Of a stretch of 64,000 nt of DNA, positions 20,841-32,482 are shown in pieces. Source of the DNA: Benincasa hispida (lineage: Eukaryota > Streptophyta > Magnoliopsida > Cucurbitales > Cucurbitaceae); assembly GCF_009727055.1 (NCBI RefSeq), contig NC_052350.1, positions 43,868,655-43,932,654 of the forward strand. The letters run 5' to 3'. The notes under the pieces were generated by a model. The model ran no database searches. It was not told the DNA's origin and worked only from the letters and a program-made list of their open reading frames with translations. The position numbers and the translations under genes were made by a program. The stretch's first letter is position 1. Every line of letters begins with the position of its first letter.

Positions 20841-22198
20841 CAAGGTAAAGAAAAAGATATTGAAGAAAGATTCCCCGATGAGCTGCTAATAGCAGTAGGC
20901 ATTAAATTTCCCTGGTATGCGGACATCGTGAATTTCATTGTTTGCGGTCAAATACCAGAGGACTATACTTACCAACAGAAGAAAAAGCTAAGACATGATG
21001 TCAAATTTTATTTCTGGGACGACCTATTCCTTTATCGACTTGGTTCTGATCATATATTACGTCGATACGTTCCTGAGCATGAAGTCAAGCACATCCTAGA
21101 GCTTTGTCATGAGTCTCCATATGGAGGACACTTTGGGGGGCAACGGACTACCGCAAAGGTCCTACAATGTGGCTATTTCTGGCCAACACTATTCAAGGAT
21201 GCCCAAGCCCAGGTTGTGCAATGCAACAGATGTTAGAGAACGGGGAATATGTCAAAGAGAAATGAAATGCCACTGACATTAATCTTAGAAGTGGAATTAT
21301 TTGATGTTTGGGGAATTGACTTCATGGCCCCGTTTCCACCATCAGAAGGTCATCACTATATCTTTGTTGCGGTTGATTATGTATCAAAATGGGTTGAGGT
21401 TATCGCATGTGCCAAGAATGATGCGAACAAAGTGGCGAAGTTTCTTAAGAAGAATATTTTTGCTCGATATGGGATGCTAAGGGCCTTGATTAGCGATGAG
21501 GGCTCTCATTTTATTTACTGCATAATTGCCAACCTGTTGACTAAATTTAACGTCAGCCATCAAGTTGCGATTGCTTATCACCCACAAACTAATGGGCAGG
21601 TAGAGATTTCTAACCGAGAGATCAAAACGATCTTGGAGAAGGTAGTCAATACTTCCAGGAAGGATTGGTCACCCAAGCTTGATGAAGCACTGTGGGCATA
21701 TAGAACTGCCTATAAAACACTAATTGGCATGTCCCCGTATGCCCTGGTCTTTGAAAAGGCTTGTCATCGGCCACTCGAGTTGGAACATAAGGCGATGTGG
21801 GCATGCAAGAAGCTGCAATTTGATTTAGCAAGTGCGGGGAAAGTTCAGAAGCTACAATTGAATCAGTTGATCGAATGGCGAAGGGACGCCTATGAAAATG
21901 CCAGGATCTATAAGGAGAAAACCAAGAAGTGGCATGATGATCGCATAAATGATCGAACATTCACCGAAGGTCACAGATATTACTATTTAACGCTCATTTA
22001 CGATTGTTCCCAGGAAAGTTGAAATCTCGCTGGTCGGGGTCGTTCAAAATCAAGACTATCTTTCCTCACGGAGCAGTGGAACTAACAACTTTAGATGGGT
22101 ACAACGCGTTTAAAGTCAATGGTCAACGAACTAAGCCGTACTACGGAGGTGACTTCGAGCGATGCATGAACACCATTGACTTGGGCAAGCAGGATTAA
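20841..22198 (+). pseudogene. pol: B1 integrase
   Basis: This domain would insert the cDNA. The zinc-binding HHCC region reads [18 protein letters not shown] followed by VVQCNRC, then TAG at 21234-21236. The catalytic core has GIDF (Asp codon 21318-21320), SDEG (Asp codon 21495-21497) and [14 protein letters not shown] (Glu codon 21603-21605). There are 35 residues between the last two, so the D,D-35-E triad is complete. [22 protein letters not shown] and the basic [10 protein letters not shown] stretch follow. A frameshift near 22000 moves the C-terminal part (RWSGSFKIKTIFPHGAVEL, KVNGQRTKPYYGG) to another frame, which ends at 22198. One stop and one frameshift are all that break it. Confidence 0.92.
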
Positions 22199-23825
22199 AC
22201 TGCTTGTAGGGGAAGTGATTGCGGTAATTCTAAGAACTTCTTTCAATCAACATCCCTATCTATGTTTACTTGCTTTCTTTATAGTTTTCTTTTACTGCGT
22301 TTTAAATCATGTTATTTACTGCTTTTTAGAAGCAGCATTTGATGTTTTCGGTAATTCTCTTCAATTTAATTTTTCATGACATGCTTAATTCTTTTAGTTT
22401 GTATACATTAGTAGTGTTGTTCTTTAATTTTTGTGAATGATTGGATGAAACATTAAACACCGCAAATTCTTTTTGACTTGCGTTTTTTATGATATAAAAG
22501 GAAGAGAAATTAGTATGTAATGTGATGATGGGTACATTGTGAGTTAATAAGAGACACCTTGCATCCATTACACCCAAATAAATTGCATTAAGGGGTGTGT
22601 CGCGCGTGTATGTGTCCTTTCCCATCCTTAGCTAAATGCCCTATGTTGAGGTATCCTCCAGAAATGTGTTAGTTAAGGGGTGTGTTGCGGGGGTGCATGC
22701 GTTGTTGCCCATCCTCAGCAAAAATATATTTGCGTTTTTAGAAGCGGGGTGTCAAATTTTAGCATGCACCCATTTAAATCAAATTTAAAAAGTTAACGAA
22801 ATTTTGTTAATAATCAATACAATTGAGTACATATTCACTCTTTTCTACCTGTGTTTTTTTCTTTATCATCCTTTGTCAATATTTGCGATGTTTTGATCTT
22901 TTACTTTTGCGTTACTCATTGCATTGCCATGATGTAATATATGTTTATACTTAAAAACACTTCTCATACTTTGTAAATTCTGACCAACACTTAGTTAATT
23001 CTTAGTTTAGCAGTACTTTACCTTTTATCTTTCAAAGTTCTGCTCAAACCTTCTTTTTGAAATTTTTATTCTAAGTGTTTGTCTAGTCTATCCAAACAAC
23101 GCAATGAGGACATTGCATATCTTTAAATTTGGGGGTGGGGAAGGTCTGAGCAGATAAGATCAAGAATATGCGATGATTAAGAAAATGCGTTCATTGTCAA
23201 TTTCCAACAACCAAAATAAAAAAAGAAACTTACGCCAAACTCCAATGTCAGTGCAAAGGAAAACCTTAAAAATGTTCCCAACCTGATAAGAGTTTAGTTG
23301 TGAAAAGAGTCTGCTCGTAGTTGGATGTTCGTATGACACCCATAGGAGCAAGCCAAAACGAAGGTGGGTTTCCAAGAATAACGTAATAAAAGAGAAAATA
23401 AAAGAGTGTAAGAGACAACTCCTCTGAATATCATGAGTTAAAGTTGAAATTGGCACACAACCTTAGTTGGATATTCGCATGACACCCGTGGGAACAAACC
23501 AAAACAAAGAGTGTAACCATGACCAACAGTCTCTAATAAATAAAGCAAAGTTTGACCACTGCATATAGACATATCAAGTTGTTTTGACAAAGAAGAGATA
23601 AACATTTTGTTTTCAAAACTAGAAAAGCATCTTTGAGCAGAATTTTGTTATATAGAAGAATAAAGTAGGGCTTTGTTCAGAATTAGTAAGGATAGAAGGA
23701 AATTGCATTGTTAAGAAATGTGCCTGAGTGTAACATTCGGAGCAGCCAATCGACGCAAAAATATAGGAGAGGAATTTAGCATTATTGTCTTAGTAGAAGA
23801 TATGCTTGAGGATAAGCATATATCT
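22199..23825 (+). other. B1 3' non-coding region
   Basis: No gene is visible; open frames up to ~100 codons are fortuitous. There are two partial repeats of an AAGGGGTGTGT(C/T)GCG...CCCATCCT(C/T)AGC unit near 22590-22640 and 22675-22725. An internal PPT-like tract, AAATTTGGGGGTGGGGAAG, lies at 23125-23143 after GAGGACATTGC. Paired conserved boxes lie at 23314-23365 and 23463-23510 (GTTGGATGTTCG, ATGACACCC and AGCCAAAACGAAGG, with changes in the second). In the B2 relative an additional ORF sits in the corresponding position; B1 has none. Confidence 0.8.
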
Positions 23826-23838
23826 AAATTTGGGGGTG
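23826..23838 (+). other. B1 terminal polypurine tract
   Basis: AAATTTGGGGGTG immediately precedes the 3' LTR, identical to that of A1. Confidence 0.9.
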
Positions 23839-25675
23839 TGATAACTTGTAGAAATACAAGTTATTTATGCTGCCTTATCTAGATATTGCGGCCAAAAGAG
23901 AAGGAATATGCATTGATTGTATGAAAATTAGCTCAGAAATACAATAATTATGAATTAACACAATTACACCCACTAACATCGTTAAAATGGTAGAAGAGGA
24001 TATTTTTACTCTGTTTTGCAGGAAACCAAGCCACCGCTTGCGATTAAGGCTCAACAAGAAACTGAACAACGCATCTCTATTACATTGCGGCCCGTCAATT
24101 AACAATAAAGAGACAATTAACGCAAATGACGGCGCAATTGCAACAGTCGATCCAGAGTTGTTTCAACCGCATACGGTAATAAAAACAACATCGCATGCGA
24201 GCAACCAATCGAAAGATGCACTGAGCAACGCAAAGGCGGAGGATTGCGACACGTGTACAACTAACCGTTGTGCAGATTTGACGGTTTGATAGCATAACAG
24301 AAAGAATATTTATTCCTCCATCTTTCGGAATTTCCATAACAAGAAGTGGGGTCACAAGCCAAGAGTCAAAGCTTTTCACCTATACCCCACAGAATTCAAA
24401 GAAGATATATTTGATATGGGTATAATTGATACGAGGGCTAATTGCTGTTGGATATTGAGAGAGGGGCTGGGCTGAGTTACTGTTCGGAAAAAATCTGGGA
24501 AGTGAAGAGACAAGGCCGAGAGGTGAGTTCTCAGTGTGGAGTTTGCCAAATCCTACCATGAAGCTCTGTGCTTAGATCCCTGCTACAATTGAGCAAGCCT
24601 GAGAGGAAAGCTCATCCTTCCACACGATCCATCCACACCGACAAGCAAATCTCCATCCAGATCGACGTTAAGATGTTGGCGCTTATTTGTATTTGTTTCT
24701 AACTCTATTTCATCAAGTGTATTTCATCTTCTTAATCTCTTCATTCACAAATCATGTATCTGACGCTAAATAGCTTTATTGAATGTCTCGATCATTTCCA
24801 TTTCCACTTCTCTGTCTATTTTTGTTCCTCCGTTTATCGATTTCTCCATGAAGTTTTCTTAATACCTTGGTAATTAATATGGATTAAACGAGTAACTTAG
24901 TCTGTGATAAAGAGATAAATGCGTTTAGCTAAGGCATGCTAGACGACATCTTTACCTGCGAGAGCGGAAGTGAAGATGTCATTCTAATATGTCAAGATAA
25001 GGTTAAAAGAATGCGTTAACTAAAGCGAGTAGTACTTCTAGAGATGGAAGCAACCTTGCGTTCACTACGTTCATCCCTGTTTCACCACAGAGATGTGGGA
25101 ACGTGGTCGATCACCGAGAGGTGTACGCCAAGGGAAAAGTGGAACCATACTTATATCTTTAATGCAATTAAGAAACTTGCGATGTTTGTATTAATTATCT
25201 TTTCTGTTTCTGCTTTGTACATAAGACTTGTCACCTCATTACACGATCTTTGCATAATCTTCACAGCCAGCCTTGACCTCAGTATCTTGTAACATGAAAC
25301 CTATATTTTGTATCATCTTAGCTTAGGTTTACTTTAACGCAATTTATGTTATTATCGCATTTTTACCGCTTTACTTTACTTTATCGCATGTTTAATTTCT
25401 TGTACACAAATTCTTTTATAAATTGAAAAACCCTTGGTCACATGTATCATAAATATAACGCAATAACCTAAAACAGTCCCTGTGTTCGACCTTGAATCAC
25501 ACCGAGAACTTGCAGTGAAATTATACTTGGTTTCAACGCAAAGAAACGTGTGACAATGCACAACATACTACAAGAACATTCGTTAATAACGCATATCTAG
25601 AAGTAGTATCACATATCATCATATATCGCTATGCGTATGCCTAAGATAGAAACATTCATCAAATTGTGTTTTACA
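23839..25675 (+). repeat. B1 3' LTR
   Basis: 1837 bp, from TGATAACTTG to GTGTTTTACA, colinear with the 5' LTR. The terminal hairpin is intact. The TATA box equivalent near 24377-24384 lost its AAATA part. It ends at AAGCG, the right target-site copy. Confidence 0.92.
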
Positions 25676-25680
25676 AAGCG

Positions 25681-26323
25681 CGTGTTGGTAGAAAGTAAAA
25701 TGATCGCTTAAGTGTTTTCAAGAGTCTATATGATAGTCCTCTCTGCCTAAACGATCGTCTACCTCACACCTAAATGATCGCACATTGTCGCCTACATAAT
25801 CACATAGCTTCTCTAAACGATTGTATTGTGTGCTGATTTAGCTAAACGATCGTTCAGTAAATCCTACACGATCGTGTAGCTTCTCCTAAACGATAAACAT
25901 TCTGCTATGTGATAGCGTCTTGTTCCCTCCTACTTGCTTATCGCCTACACAATTTGTGTTTCCTCCTTCCTCTACCAAATTCACCAATGATCACCCTTTG
26001 GGTTTTCACTTCGAGAATACTCGGGGCTCTTTAGTGGTGGTGTCGTCCCCGTGGCATACGTGTTCGTGCTGTTGTTGTCGACGCTGCTGCTGGGTGTTGG
26101 TAGATCACATGGAGGTTTCCGCTGCGTTGGAGTTCCGAAGTGTGAAGAACGTCTTCAATTGGTATGGAACTCTTTACCTAGTTATTTTGTTGTTCATAGC
26201 ATGCCGTCGATTAAGATTTGTTTGCATAACTGTTCGTATGAATGTATAATGTTGTATTTTAGTCACTGTGAGATCGGAGCGATCCGAATGCGCTCATGGA
26301 ACTCTTCGATATGAGATCCTTCA
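25681..26323 (+). repeat. Copia1 5' LTR, second part
   Basis: This resumes after B1 with GTTGGTAGAAAGTAAAATGATCGC, as in the uninterrupted copy at 54389. It carries an array of GATCG-centred motifs (25700-25915) and ends GATATGAGATCCTTCA two bases before the PBS. Confidence 0.88.
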
Positions 26324-26325
26324 AT

Positions 26326-26341
26326 TGGTATCAGAGCCAGG
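26326..26341 (+). other. Copia1 primer binding site
   Basis: TGGTATCAGAGCCAGG; its first 12 bases are complementary to the 3' end of initiator tRNA-Met. It lies two bases after the LTR. Confidence 0.93.
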
Positions 26342-29300
26342 TTCTGATACTCCGATTTCATCTGTTGAAACGAAATGAGATTTACATTCGTGGTGGGTGC
26401 ATTTCTACACTGATTTAATGGTTAAATTTTGCCGTGGATGTGCGGATTAATGGATATTTTCGGGATGATAAGCCTCGGTTTGATTTAAATCCTTACATTT
26501 GCGACTGTTTGTAAAGGCTCGTGCATTTTTGGGCATTAATAATCGTTATTGAGTCTGTATTCAAAGTTTTTTTGAAGTTGAGTCGTTCGAAGAAGCAGAT
26601 CTGTGCAAGCGTTGCATAAGAGTGGTATGCTATCTGGGCAAACTTTGCGGTTCTTCGAGTAAAGAGGCGATCTAGGGTTGATCACATTGTGCAGATGATG
26701 TTCTACGCAATCATTGTTGATCACATTGTAAAGATGAAAGAGTACACGATCGCTGTTGAACGCATCGTTTAAACGATAGGGTATGCGATCAAGAGTTGAT
26801 CATATCGTTTTGATGATTGGGTACGCAATCGTTGAGTATCGCTTTGTGTAGACGATGAGATGCTCGCAGATTGCTTAACGCGCACGCTCTGGACGATCGT
26901 TTAGGTCAGCAAGTTTCATTGCTTAGTAACTGACTAAACGATTGCTTAGCATCGCAAGGTAAATCATTTACCTGGTTGCACGCATCGTATAGACGATGAG
27001 ATGCTCGCGTATCGTTTAAAGCACGTGCGATTGACAATCGTTTAGGTCAGCAAGCTTCATTGCTTAGTAACTAACTAAACGATCGCTTAGTAATGCAAAG
27101 TAAGTCGTTTACCTGTTGCGCTACACGATCGCATGGACGATCAGGCTTCGCAGCCTTATTGTTGTCTACGCGATCGTTTACTTATGCTCCTAACGTATAG
27201 TGCACGCTGAACGATCGTCTACCTACTAGAGTTTACTACACGATGAAGGCCTTCTGGCGGTTCAAGACCCGGTTCGCCTGTGAACCGGTTTGCTAGATGA
27301 AAAATGTAATAGATAAGGTTATTTCATTCCGGTTTTTTGTAAAAGCTCATCCTGGTTCATTAATCCTTTATTTATTACATGTGATGTATGCTTTTTATAT
27401 GTCATATGGTATGCACATATAGTAAATCCCACAATAGGTTATTGATAACGGGTAGAAATGCACGTTATTACAGTGCTAAGTTCTTAAATAATGTTGGCTT
27501 GCGTTGATAAAATATGTTAGATTGCGTCCAAAAAGCATTAAGTTCATAACATTGCGGTCGCATGCGTCCATCGCATAGAAACAATTAACTTTTGTGTTTT
27601 TATGCAGAATATGCAGTGACGCAAGGTGAAAAGCGCGATCACAAGAAATCAATGGTTGAGCTCAGCACTACCGCAAGGCTTTGGGGTGATTTTTGTTCAC
27701 AAACATCTGCTCAAGAAGGATTTCCGCATAGAGCCGACACAACTTGGTGGGCGCATTTGGGTTGAAAGGCATAATTAATCATGATGGGACAGAAAGCTGA
27801 TGACGATCGAATCTGAATTAAGTTGATAAGCCGCTAACGATAATAAGTACATTAAGCTTTTCAGTGACAAATATTCGGCGCATCAGTCAGAGAATTAAAG
27901 CCATCCCATCTGTGCAATCATAAGAGAGAAGCCACCCTTCTCCCCGAAGCTCTATAAATACTGAAGGCATCCTTCAGAAAAGGGGTTCACGAGTTCAGTT
28001 TAGGTAGCTTTAGCCATGTTCATAGTTTTCTTTTTAAGGCGAAGCAAGAGAAGAGCCGAGATGTCGAAAGATCGTTCAGTGCAACTCGAGAGAGAACCCA
28101 AAGGCGTAGAAAGTAGAGAGCAGACCGACTCTCTCGAGATCGAGACTATCTTCTGAACAAGAGTAGAAAAGACAGTGTAAAAGTCTGGGAAGTAAGAGAT
28201 TGTTACCAGGCTCTTTATTCTATTCTTGCATTGTTATTTTGTACTTCAACTTTTTATTTATACAATGGAAGTTCTTATTCTACATCTGTTCACTCTCTTA
28301 GCACGCATGAGTTGCTAAACTTATCGAATGGGTTGAGAAGAACTAAGCTAACATGACCTAGGATGTTCATCGCATGCCATTATCTTGTTTTATGTTGTGT
28401 CCAACATCCCTTTAGAGCTACTCGAGAGAGAGTCTGAAGAAAGAACCTAAGGCTTGAAAGAGATAGGTTAGAATCTAAACTCGAGAAAGCAAGATTAGAT
28501 CTGCATAAACAAGAGATAGGGACTTAGAGATAAGCTCTGTTTGTCAACCTGCATCGCATGCACCCTAGAGATAGGTATGATATTATATGGTCGCCTTATT
28601 TTTGTGTGTGTCATTTTGTCATCACATAAATAAAAATAGAGGCTTATGTTTAGGTCCTATAGAATTATCGCATATATCGCATGCATTCTAGCATTAGAAG
28701 CCGTAGCATTCGCATCGAGAGGTGGTTTACTATTGTATGTGTGTTGCATGATCGCATAGCATGAACGCATCCTAGGAAGTGTTAGCCGAAACCCTTCTCA
28801 ACCCGTTCACCGCATACTCATCGCATCTTCCATTTATCAACTCTTTTCGAACTCTGCCGCATTTGTTTATTTTTTTATTACCGCAAACAACATTCTCAAC
28901 AACTACTTGATTTATTTGGTTACCGCAAAGTCTTCTGAGAAATTACCACCGCATATTATTTTCCCAAGTCCCTGAGTTCGACCCTGGACTTACCAAGAAA
29001 CTCAGTGGGGTTTACACTTGGATTCCACTGAGAAAACTTGAGTGCTCAATGCATTTTCATCATCGCATTTCATCCATAATTCCACCTCATAAAATAACAC
29101 ATCAATTATGCAATGGTCATGCATTATCCCTTTATTGTAATTGTTATAATTTTGAGAAGTATGATTTAATTATGTAAGAGCATACTCATGCATCATATAA
29201 TATAAGAGTTATATTTTTGCATGCATTAAAAGCATTGACATGTATCATCTTTATATTATAATTGTTATAGTGTAAAGGTGAATGATAGCATGTTTGCTTA

Positions 29301-30422
29301 GTTGTTACGCATTATATAAAAGTTATAAATAGTAATGACCGGACATTGTATGAAGCATGACACATAGGTAACTTTATAAATGTTATAAACGTCTTGTTAT
29401 GCGCAATGGTTTTAGTTGTTTCTTTTTATGTAGCAAATCTATCTATAAGGGACCTTTTGTCTAAGGCGGGTTCTGTCTAGGCTGGGGTATTTAAGTTGAT
29501 GGAAATGTAACACCCCTACTTGGGAACTTACCTAGAAAGGTAAATTAGATAGATTTGATGTATGCATGCAAGTTAAGGACAGTTCATTAAAGCGTTTAAA
29601 TGTGACTACTTAAACTTGTTCATATTTCATAGACAAACATTATTTATGAGTAGAGTTTAAAAAGATGACTTAGACTAAAATCAGTAGCCAGATTGTCTAG
29701 GTTAATGAATCTCTAGGTAGAACATTTAGTGGGAGGTACTTGGGGCATAAGATGCTTCACTTAAACCTTTCACGTTTCTTCTAAATAGTCCACAATGTGA
29801 GATCTACCCTCGGCCTCACGACACCTTTGGTGTGTGCCCCCAACAGATGGTGTTTGGGTAGGTCAATATCAAGGTATATAGAGAGAGTATTCATAGTAAG
29901 TGGGAGCGGGAAGTGCGACAGCATATCCCTCGGTCTCCCTCATTAGGTTGAATAAAGTTATTACGCATCGCCTCGAGGCACCCTGGGAGTGTCTCCCTAA
30001 AGGATGGCAGTTTTGCGTGTTTCTTTATTTGATCTCCTGTAAGAGGATAAGGTAACTTAGTCTCTTGTACTAATCTGCTTCTTCCCTACGGTGGGCTCAT
30101 TAGGGTGGGACTCTGGCACCGAAAGCGAGGGGTTACACTTACACGGAATAGTTAAAGGTTAACGATTCTTGACCGAAAAATGGTGGCTGTTAGGTTTAGT
30201 TCCAAGAGTTGGTTCTACCTAATGGTTGAGAATGTCTCATCCCAGCGAAGGGGCAACTGATCACCCCACCGGTGGCATTTTTCCTGCCTCATTGGGGCAT
30301 CATTGCAAAATAGAAGTCTATAACTTAGGGTACTTGAAACTGTTTTGCAAAACTGATTGGTTTAAAAGTTGTTTTGCAAAATCTAATAAATCTTTGTTCG
30401 AATTTTCAGCAACTTTTTCAAA
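26342..30422 (+). other. Copia1 leader, interrupted by a solo LTR
   Basis: This is the untranslated stretch between PBS and gag. Without the solo LTR at 27443-29104 it is about 2.4 kb. From 26750 to 27240 it holds a second cluster of CGATCG/ACGATxG motifs like the one in the LTR. 29280-29640 is shared with 12441-13030. No conserved protein is seen. Confidence 0.8.
27443..29104 (+). repeat. solo LTR, gypsy family A
   Basis: 1662 bp, from TGATAACGGGTAG to AACACATCA, colinear with the A1 3' LTR. A TATA box is kept at 27953-27960. No PBS or internal sequence follows. Flanking 5-mers GTTAT (27438-27442) and ATTAT (29105-29109) fit a target duplication with one mismatch, so it probably arose by LTR-LTR recombination after a full insertion. 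Confidence 0.9.
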
Positions 30423-31025
30423 ATGGCAACAGCCACATTAGCATTGTTAAACGCCGAAAAAATTACTGGCGATAATTTTGCAACATGAAAACATATGATC
30501 ACGACGATCCTGATCATTAAGGATCTCATGTTCGCTCTCACGGAGGATTGTCCTATTCCAGCTCAGAATGCTGCAAGAAATGTTCGGGAGGCATACGAGC
30601 GATGGACAAGGGTGAATGAGAAGGCTCGAGCCGACATCTTGGCAAGTCTTTCTGAAGTCTTGGCCAAGAAACATGAGCCTATGGTCTCAGTGCATGAGAT
30701 CATGGAGTCCCTGCGGGGAATGTTTGGACAACCATCTGAACATCTTACGCATGAGGCTCTTAAATACATATTCAACTCCAAAATGGAAGAAGGCACCTCT
30801 GTTCGTGAACATGTGCTAAACATGATGTTCCACTTTAATGTGGCGGAGTTGAATGGGTCTACCATCAATGAGGGTAGCCAGGTTAGCATAATTCTGCATT
30901 CTTTGTCGGAGAACTTCCTACACTTTGTCAGCATTGTGATTCTTAACAAAGTGAAATATAACCTTACAACTCTCTTCAACGAGTTGCAGACATACCAATC
31001 TTTACTGAAAAGTAAGGAGAAGTAG
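30423..31025 (+). pseudogene. gag: Copia1 gag
   Basis: ATG at 30423 gives MATATLALLNAEKITGDNFA, the usual start of this copia gag family, then a TGA where tryptophan is expected. The frame continues with VREAYERWTRVNEKARADIL, SLSEVLAKKHEPM, SLRGMFGQPSEHLTHEALKY, KMEEGTSVREHVLNMMFHF and ending NELQTYQSLLKSKEK. This is the UBN2-type gag domain at full length (about 200 residues). Only the one early stop is obvious; a frame change follows at the junction with the zinc-knuckle region. It would form the capsid. Confidence 0.9.
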
Positions 31026-32482
31026 AAGTGAGGCAAATGTTGTTTCCTTCTCCAGGAAATTTCATAGAGGTTCGACCTCAGGAACAAAGTCTTCACCTTC
31101 TGCTTCTAACTTTGAAAAGGGGAAGAAGAAAAAGGGTGGCAAGGGAAAAGGGAAGGCACCTGCTAACCCTCCGCCTGTCGTCCCAAGTAAGCGTCCATAA
31201 GTTGCTAAGGGAAAATGTTTCCACTACAACCAAGATGGACACTGGAAAAGGAACTGTCCTCAATATCTGAAAGAGAATAAAGCAGCCAAGGCCGATAAAG
31301 GTAAATATGATTTACTTGTGCTTGAAAATTGTTTAGTGGAGAACGATGATTCAGCTTGGATAATTGATTCAAGTGCCACTAACCATGTTTGTCCTTCTTT
31401 TCAGGGGATTAGATCTTGGCGACAGCTGAAGGCTGGTGAGATGACGATGCGAGTAGGCACCATTCACGTCGTCTCAGCTGTGGTAGTGGGAGGACTCCAG
31501 TTAGCTTTACAGAATAGGTTTCTTATTTTACATGATGTATATATTGTTCCCGAACTAAAGAGGAACCTTATTTCTGTAAAGTGTTTATTGTGATGTAAAT
31601 ATACTATCTCATTTAATGTGGATAAAGCATTTATTCATAAAGATGGTGTTTTTATTTGCACCGCAAATTTGGAATCGAATTTATATGTGCTAAGGTCGTT
31701 AGCCATTAATTCCCTTCATAATACTGAATTGTTCAGAACTGTCGTAACTCAATCAAAACGTCGATGAATTTATCCAAAAGAAAATACCCAACTTTGGCAT
31801 CTTCATTTAGGGCACATCAATCTCAATAGGATTGAGAGATTGGTGAAGAATGGACTTCTAAGTGAGTTAGAAGAAAATTCATTACCAGTGTGTGAATCTT
31901 GCCTTGAGGGTAAAATGACTAAACGACCTTTTACTGGAAAAGGTTATAGAGCCAAGGAGCCTCTTGAGTTAGTACATTTTGACCTTTGTGGTCCTATGAA
32001 TGTGCGAGCCCGAGGTGGCTATGAGTATTTTATCAGTTTACTGATGATTACTCCAGGTACAGGTATGTTTATCTTATGCAACGGAAGTCTGAATCCTTTG
32101 AAAAGTTCAAAGAGTTCAAGGCTGAAGTTGAAAACGCACTGGATAGACGAATTAAAACACTTCGATCAGATCGAGGTGGAGAGTTTTTGGACTCGGCATT
32201 CCAGGACTATTTGATAGAACATGGAATCGTTTCCCAACTCTCAGCGTCGGGTACACCTCAGCAGAATGGTGTAGTAGAGAGGAGAAATAGGACCTTGTTA
32301 GACATGGTTCGCTCGATGATGAGTTATGCTTCCTTATCGGACTCGTTTTGGGGTTTCGTAGTGGAGATTGCGATATACATACTCAACTGTGTTCCCTCGA
32401 AGAGTGTTGCAAGAACACCTTTGAAGTTGTGGAATGGGTGTAAAGCTAGTTTACGTCACTGCCGCATTTAGGGTTGCCCTGC
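31026..32482 (+). pseudogene. pol: Copia1 nucleocapsid, protease and integrase (5' half of pol)
   Basis: After a lysine/glycine-rich tract (GKKKKGGKGKGKAPANPP) comes a zinc-knuckle remnant CFHYNQDGHWKRNC in which the second cysteine is tyrosine. Protease at 31318-31593: WIIDSSATNHVC, where the usual DSGA active site has become DSSA. MTMRVGTIHVVSAVVVGGLQ and LKRNLISVKCLL follow, then a stop. Sequence from 31594 to 31839 is frameshifted. Integrase: HLHLGHINLNRIERLVKNGL and CESCLEGKM (HHCC), then VHFDLCGPM, and after a frame change near 32080 LRSDRGGEFLDSAFQDYL and QQNGVVERRNRTL, so the three acidic residues are present. The text stops at RI*GCPA, where element A2 is inserted; it resumes at 52098. 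Confidence 0.9.

Larger units (their letters stand above)
14736..25675 (+). mobile_element. Athila-like Ty3/gypsy element B1, near complete but mutated
   Basis: The structure is LTR (14736-16573), PBS (16580-16597), gag, protease, RT, RNase H, integrase, 3' non-coding region, PPT (23826-23838) and LTR (23839-25675). Flanking 5-mers are GAGCG (14731-14735) and AAGCG (25676-25680), a target duplication with one mismatch. The host copia LTR continues on both sides, as the intact copy at 54357-54400 shows. Most of gag-pol lies in one reading frame broken by a handful of stops and two or three frameshifts, so loss of function looks fairly recent. The LTRs show about nine differences in their first ~183 bases by my count. 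No env-position ORF is present between integrase and the 3' LTR. Confidence 0.92.

Noticed and set aside
25920..26314. Open frames of 109 and 87 codons (and the copy at 54761-55015)
   Set aside because: They lie in the 3' part of copia LTRs, and the copies differ by frame-disrupting changes, so this is LTR sequence without protein conservation.
30563..31096. Minus-strand 177-codon frame
   Set aside because: It is antisense to the Copia1 gag, whose plus-strand reading has clear family motifs.
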